The notes beneath the pieces were generated by a model. It was not told the DNA's origin, searched no databases, and saw nothing but the letters and a program-made list of their open reading frames with translations. A DNA stretch of 35,130 nt from Bacillota bacterium. Lineage in GTDB: Bacteria; Bacillota; UBA4882; UBA8346. The translations under genes and the position numbers were made by a program. Shown here one piece after another: positions 31,525 to 35,130 of the stretch (its first letter is position 1; every line of letters begins with the position of its first letter). The stretch covers positions 1 through 35,130 of the forward strand of contig JAEZJQ010000052.1 of NCBI GenBank assembly GCA_023436305.1. Reading direction: 5' to 3'.

Positions 31525-31827
31525 TTATTGAAGATTATTTATACGTTCAACCGGGCTTACTATATCAGTGATCTTTATCCCGAAAGTTTCATCAATGACT
31601 ACAACTTCACCCCTGGCGATTAACCGGCCGTTTACATAGACTTCCACCGGATCACTGGCCAGTTTATCAAGCTCAATGACCGAGCCAACTCCCAGTTCGA
31701 GTATTTCTTTAATCCTCATTTTGGTACTCCCCAACTCCACGGTTACCTGAAGCGGAACATCCATTATTAATTTTAGATTGCCTCTTCCTTCGGAAGAAGG
31801 GTATTGCGACGACTGTAACGGATTCAT
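31525..31827 (-). CDS. fliN: Short flagellar motor switch protein FliN
   Basis: About 100 residues from the ATG at 31827, which has GGGAGGG upstream; an ATG at 31842 would place that site inside the gene. A short Ser/Gln-rich N-terminus is followed by one SpoA (FliN C-terminal) domain: MDVPLQVTVELGSTKMRIKE, ILELGVGSVIELDKLASDPV, GRLIARGEVVVIDETFGIKI. It closely resembles the C-terminus of the FliY gene just upstream, suggesting duplication of that domain. FliN forms the lower ring of the C-ring and helps dock FliH and export cargo. Confidence 0.92.
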   Translation of the reverse strand: MNPLQSSQYPSSEGRGNLKLIMDVPLQVTVELGSTKMRIKEILELGVGSVIELDKLASDPVEVYVNGRLIARGEVVVIDETFGIKITDIVSPVERINNLQ

Positions 31828-31906
31828 CCCTTTCCCTCCCATAATGTATGTTATTGAAGCCGCGCCTCAATTTTTTTATCGTCTCCGCGTAACCAAGATT
31901 CGGAAG

Positions 31907-33232
31907 TTATTTATTGTCCGCATTCGCGGGATTCGGAGCGACTCTCTCCAAAGGACTTACAATGTCCGCAATCTTAATTCCGAAGTTTTCATCAATTACT
32001 ACAACCTCGCCCTTGGCTACCAACCGGCGGTTAATTGAAACATCCACCATATCACCGGCGATTTTATTTAATTCAATTAAAGAACCGGGGGACAAATCAA
32101 GAATTTCCTTGATCTTCAAGGTTGCGGTTCCCAATTCCACCACTACATTTAATGGCACATCAAGCAATAAACCAAAACTAGTGTTGTTCTCCTTCGTGGC
32201 TTTGGCCGGCCCGAACTGGGCAAATTGCGCCGGTTGAATCGGTATTTTGGAGCGTTTCTCATTGTGAAAACCTTCAGGATTGTTCCCTAAAATTGTATAT
32301 CCATCACCACCCGGCTTTACTACTGGTTGGGGTGGGGCCGTCGGGGGTGTGGCGCCGGTTGCATTGGATTCCGCGGCTATACTGGATTCTCTGGCGAATA
32401 CCGCCGGAACGGGGATTGATTCAGTTGGCCGAATGGGTTCCGGTACTTTTACATCCATATGTATCGTTTTGTTAATTAAGGCATCGGCCATCTCCGTGGC
32501 AATGGGAACCGGCATTAATAACATAATATTGCTATTAATTAAATCACCCATTTGCAACTTAAAGGAGATTACGACAATTTGTTCATTAACATCACAGCCT
32601 TTAAGAATCGGCTCCGAATTCGAAAAATCGACAATTCTGGTATTGGGTGCAGCAATTTGGATTTTTTTGTTGAACATGCTGGCCAGTGAAGTCGAAGAAC
32701 TGCCTATCATCTGGTTCATCGCTTCCCCAACCGCGCTTAATTCCATTTGATCCAGAATCGGTTTCGATTCCAAACTTTCGGAACCCATCATAAGAGCGGC
32801 AATGATTGAAGCATCATCAGTTTTTATAATAAGCACATTACTTCCCGATAAACCCGTTTTATATTCCACTTCCACGATCAGATACGGGATGGGATGCTCT
32901 TCTTGAATCCTGCTTTGAGTTGATAGATATACGTTTGGAGTATCGATAATGATACGCCGGTTTAAAAGCTCCGATAATGTGGTGGATGCGGCGCCGTATG
33001 TAATATTGCCAATTTCTCCAAGCGCATCGATTTGTGAAGAAGACAGTACTGATTCCGTTTCAATTAATAATGATGCTGCTTCCGACAACAACGACGGGGT
33101 ATCCGATAATAATGAAGCGGTATCCGATAACATTGATTCCGTATTGTCAAATGCTGTTACCGGTTCCGGTTCAGCAGTGGTCCCACGCAAAAGCGCATCT
33201 AATTCTTCCTGGGAGAGGATTTCGCGATCCAT
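31907..33232 (-). CDS. fliY: Flagellar motor switch phosphatase FliY
   Basis: 441 residues. The N-terminus, DREILSQEELDALLRGT, is the CheY-binding peptide shared with FliM. Residues 31-65 are five tandem heptads of pattern T-x-S-L-L-S-D. A CheC-like domain (about 65-260) has two intact phosphatase motifs (DALGEIGN to DTP, and SAVGEAMN to AAP). A proline/alanine-rich linker (about 265-345) leads to a SpoA/FliN domain at the C-terminus. FliY is a C-ring part that dephosphorylates CheY-P. GAGGG lies 11 bases before the ATG. Confidence 0.95.
   Translation of the reverse strand: MDREILSQEELDALLRGTTAEPEPVTAFDNTESMLSDTASLLSDTPSLLSEAASLLIETESVLSSSQIDALGEIGNITYGAASTTLSELLNRRIIIDTPNVYLSTQSRIQEEHPIPYLIVEVEYKTGLSGSNVLIIKTDDASIIAALMMGSESLESKPILDQMELSAVGEAMNQMIGSSSTSLASMFNKKIQIAAPNTRIVDFSNSEPILKGCDVNEQIVVISFKLQMGDLINSNIMLLMPVPIATEMADALINKTIHMDVKVPEPIRPTESIPVPAVFARESSIAAESNATGATPPTAPPQPVVKPGGDGYTILGNNPEGFHNEKRSKIPIQPAQFAQFGPAKATKENNTSFGLLLDVPLNVVVELGTATLKIKEILDLSPGSLIELNKIAGDMVDVSINRRLVAKGEVVVIDENFGIKIADIVSPLERVAPNPANADNK
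33038..33142 (-). repeat. Five 21-base tandem repeats inside fliY
   Basis: Codons 31-65 of fliY form five heptads: TESMLSD, TASLLSD, TPSLLSE, AASLLIE, TESVLSS. At the DNA level the 21-base units are diverged but still share tccgataa-type cores on the plus strand. They form a linker between the CheY-binding peptide and the phosphatase domain. Confidence 0.75.
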
Positions 33233-33239
33233 CTAGCTT

Positions 33240-34223
33240 TCATCCCTCTCTGATAATTTTGGCAATCTGTATCGCCATGCGATTATCAATATTGCCGGGG
33301 GTTCCCTTGAATTTTAATTGATTGCCGACTTTAACCTCCAAGAGCCCTTTCACCAATTGATCCAATTGCAATACATCTCCAACTTGCATATGCAGCAATT
33401 CACCCACCGAGATGGTGGCCCGGCCCAGTTCGGCCACTACCGGAACCTGGGCGTAATTTAACCGGTTCTGAAGCGCGGCGGTATTTTCCGGGCTGGAAAC
33501 CTGTCGGGAACTTCTGGTAAACCATACTTGAGCGTTCAACCGGTCCAAGATCGGCTCAATTACCGCGAAAGGCATACAAATATTCATCAAGCCGAAGGCC
33601 TCGGAGATTCTGAGTTCCAAAGTAATCAACACAATCATATCCGTCGGCGGAATAATCTGCGTAAATAATGGATTCAATTCAATGCTTTCAAAAGCCGGGT
33701 TTAACTCCACCACCACTTGCCAAGCTTCTTTAATGCTCGGCAAGATCCTGGACATCACCCGTCTCATCACTGTCTGTTCAACATCGGTAAGTTCCCTGAT
33801 CTTCTCCACCGAATAACCGTATCCGCCCAATAAGCGGTCCACCATCGCAAAAGCAAGTTGCGGCTGAATCTCGATGACCATATTACCGTCCAAAGGCCGC
33901 AAGGAAAATATACACATGACTGTCGGATTATGTAGCGATTTTACAAATTCATCATAATTCATCTGGCCGATAGAGACAACCTGGGCTCTGACCATGGTCC
34001 GCAAATAAGTGGATAAGGCAGTGGTCACCAGCCTGGCGAAGTTTTCATGTAACATTGTCAAAGTGCGGGTCTGATCCTTGGTTAGTTTATTCGGACGGCG
34101 AAAATCATATGGTTTAATCTTCTTCTTCTTTTCGTCGCTAATAACTTCCTCAACTTTTATACTGCCGGAAGAAAGGGCCTCTAACAGGGCGTCTATCTCA
34201 GATTGGGAAAGAACATCGGCCAC
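33240..34223 (-). CDS. fliM: Flagellar motor switch protein FliM
   Basis: 327 residues. The N-terminal CheY-P-binding peptide is VLSQSEIDALLEAL. The middle CheC-like domain lacks the phosphatase motif, as normal, and has LLGGYGY and EQTVMRRVMSRILPSIKEAW. The C-terminal SpoA domain has VPVVAELGRATISVGELLHM. FliM links the FliG rotor ring to FliN/FliY and receives CheY-P. The start is GTG, with GGGAGG nine bases upstream overlapping the fliL stop. Confidence 0.96.
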   Translation of the reverse strand: MADVLSQSEIDALLEALSSGSIKVEEVISDEKKKKIKPYDFRRPNKLTKDQTRTLTMLHENFARLVTTALSTYLRTMVRAQVVSIGQMNYDEFVKSLHNPTVMCIFSLRPLDGNMVIEIQPQLAFAMVDRLLGGYGYSVEKIRELTDVEQTVMRRVMSRILPSIKEAWQVVVELNPAFESIELNPLFTQIIPPTDMIVLITLELRISEAFGLMNICMPFAVIEPILDRLNAQVWFTRSSRQVSSPENTAALQNRLNYAQVPVVAELGRATISVGELLHMQVGDVLQLDQLVKGLLEVKVGNQLKFKGTPGNIDNRMAIQIAKIIREG

Positions 34224-34237
34224 TATCTTTAACCTCC

Positions 34238-34822
34238 CTACTGAATCATCAAATCTTCAAAAAAGACGTGCCTTACTTTGTTCCCGCCTATCGTATTATT
34301 GATACTATTAAGTAATTCTACGCCCAGCTTCTCTTTCCCTTCTTTTTCGTCAATTTCATCCTTGGTTTTCGTGCGTAATTTACTGATTACCAAATCCCGA
34401 AGCTGCGGCACTCTTTTGGCGACTTCTTCCTTCACCTTTTCATTGTGAATCACTTCCAAAGTGACATTGACTTTGAGATAATGATCCGCACCGCTTGACG
34501 ATGAAGACAGATTGACGATCATCTCATTCAATGGTACCAGCAGGCCAAACTCTTCACTGGGACCCGGCCTCAGATTATAGTTGTCCCCCTCAACACGACC
34601 ATTGGGGACATCGGGGATTAATTTTTGCGCTTTCTGCACCAGATTCTCTAAATTCTTGGTTTGACTGCCATAGTTCATTATTAACAAGGTAGCCATAACC
34701 ATCACCGTAATCAGCAGCACGATTAGGCCCAAAATAATATACAGGGTAAATTTATTCGGATTGGCGGCGTTTGCGCCTGCGCTTTTGCTTACACTTGCAA
34801 CATTTTTTGTCTCATCAGCCAC
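34238..34822 (-). CDS. fliL: Flagellar basal body-associated protein FliL
   Basis: About 194 residues from the GTG at 34822 (GGAGG ten bases upstream); a TTG at 34831 lies directly against that site and is unlikely. A polar N-terminus of about 25 residues leads to one membrane helix (about 27-47, YIILGLIVLLITVMVMATLL). A FliL domain follows, with LNEMIVNLSSSSSGADHYLKVNVTLE and VAKRVPQLRDLVISKLRTKT. FliL surrounds the stator and supports torque. No motA/motB lies between flbD and fliL here. Confidence 0.92.
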   Translation of the reverse strand: MADETKNVASVSKSAGANAANPNKFTLYIILGLIVLLITVMVMATLLIMNYGSQTKNLENLVQKAQKLIPDVPNGRVEGDNYNLRPGPSEEFGLLVPLNEMIVNLSSSSSGADHYLKVNVTLEVIHNEKVKEEVAKRVPQLRDLVISKLRTKTKDEIDEKEGKEKLGVELLNSINNTIGGNKVRHVFFEDLMIQ

Positions 34823-34925
34823 GTGATTCAACCCTCCTTGGGAAATATAACCTCAATGTTATTTATAATCATACTCTTTGCCATGCAATATATCAACTGT
34901 TTCCCTTCAACAAGAATACCGGCTT

Positions 34926-35130
34926 TCATGAGAAATCATTGATATCCGAAAAATGTCTGTCGCCGATGGTTTGACGGTAATGTACGATCCGTTTTACAAC
35001 TTCGGCGGCGGGCTCCTTAACGATAAACTTCTTCCCGCTGGTTAAAGTAATCACCGTATCCGGAGTCTCCTCAATGGTTTCAATCAAATGGGGATTGACT
35101 AATATTTGCTCATCATTCAAACGGCTAACC
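34926..35130 (-). CDS. flbD: Flagellar protein FlbD, 5' end outside the window
   Basis: At least 68 codons are visible. The frame stays open to the right edge (VSRLNDEQILVNPHLIE), and FlbD proteins usually begin MI-x-[LV]-[TS]-R-L-N. The true start is therefore probably only a few codons beyond the window, and the TTG at 35120 is internal. TPDTVITLTSGKKFIVKEPA is the hallmark FlbD segment. The protein is small, soluble and found in the flagellar operons of Gram-positives and spirochaetes; its role is poorly defined. The C-terminal 15 residues after the FlbD core look variable. Confidence 0.88.
   Translation of the reverse strand, partial: VSRLNDEQILVNPHLIETIEETPDTVITLTSGKKFIVKEPAAEVVKRIVHYRQTIGDRHFSDINDFS

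Noticed and set aside
34828..34929. 33-codon open frame overlapping the flbD stop (ATGA) and ending at the fliL start
   Set aside because: No Shine-Dalgarno, no recognisable similarity, and it ends exactly where fliL signals begin; probably chance.

Overview
The window looks like a chromosomal segment of a motile, endospore-forming Bacillota. The evidence is a SpoIIGA protease beside a pro-sigma-E that keeps the YIG-SEALPPPLS processing region, a Bacillus/Clostridia-type chemotaxis set (CheC, CheD, CheW, CheA, FliY with a CheC-like domain), FlhF/FlhG, and strong AGGAGG-type ribosome binding sites. No rRNA or tRNA genes, insertion sequences or CRISPR arrays were seen. A clostridial or Limnochordia/Hydrogenispora-like lineage is a guess from gene order, not a demonstrated assignment. 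Every supported gene lies on the minus strand, so transcription runs from high to low coordinates.

In transcription order, 35130-14962 is one long flagellar/chemotaxis operon: flbD (5' end cut off by the window), fliL, fliM, fliY, a second short fliN, cheY, fliO, fliP, fliQ, fliR, flhB, flhA, flhF, flhG, a PilZ protein, cheA, cheW, cheC, cheD, sigD, a FapA (DUF342) protein, a small basic hypothetical protein and a SwrB-like protein. Many neighbours overlap by ATGA or lie within a few bases. The genes cover the C-ring, the export gate, export-site placement, the CheA-CheW-CheY relay with two CheY-P phosphatases, CheD, and the sigma factor for late flagellar genes.

From 14929 to 10893 the operon runs directly into division and early sporulation genes: ftsQ, ftsZ, spoIIGA, sigE. 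ftsA is absent between ftsQ and ftsZ, and sigG is absent after sigE. The gap before ftsZ has a sigma-H-like promoter candidate. The gap before spoIIGA has a terminator-like hairpin followed by a TATAAT whose -35 position is a reversed Spo0A box. Both fit sporulation control as known in Bacillus.

From 10735 to 10208 lies a single DJ-1/PfpI-family gene with an eight-G ribosome binding site. A 469-base non-coding stretch follows, with repeats, a terminator-like hairpin and a candidate promoter.

From 9738 to 1 lies an extracellular polysaccharide cluster: a CapD/PglF-type nucleotide-sugar dehydratase, an undecaprenyl-phosphate sugar phosphotransferase, one GT2 and two GT4 glycosyltransferases, UDP-glucose 6-dehydrogenase, UDP-glucuronate 4-epimerase, and the start of an ABC-2 polysaccharide exporter permease cut by the left edge. 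Together they suggest a uronic-acid-containing polymer built on undecaprenyl phosphate and exported by an ABC transporter.

No wholly new system was proven. The most unusual points are the fusion of the motility operon to ftsQ-ftsZ-spoIIGA-sigE, the hairpin between an orphan Shine-Dalgarno sequence and the ftsQ start, and short tandem peptide repeats in FliY and FlhF.
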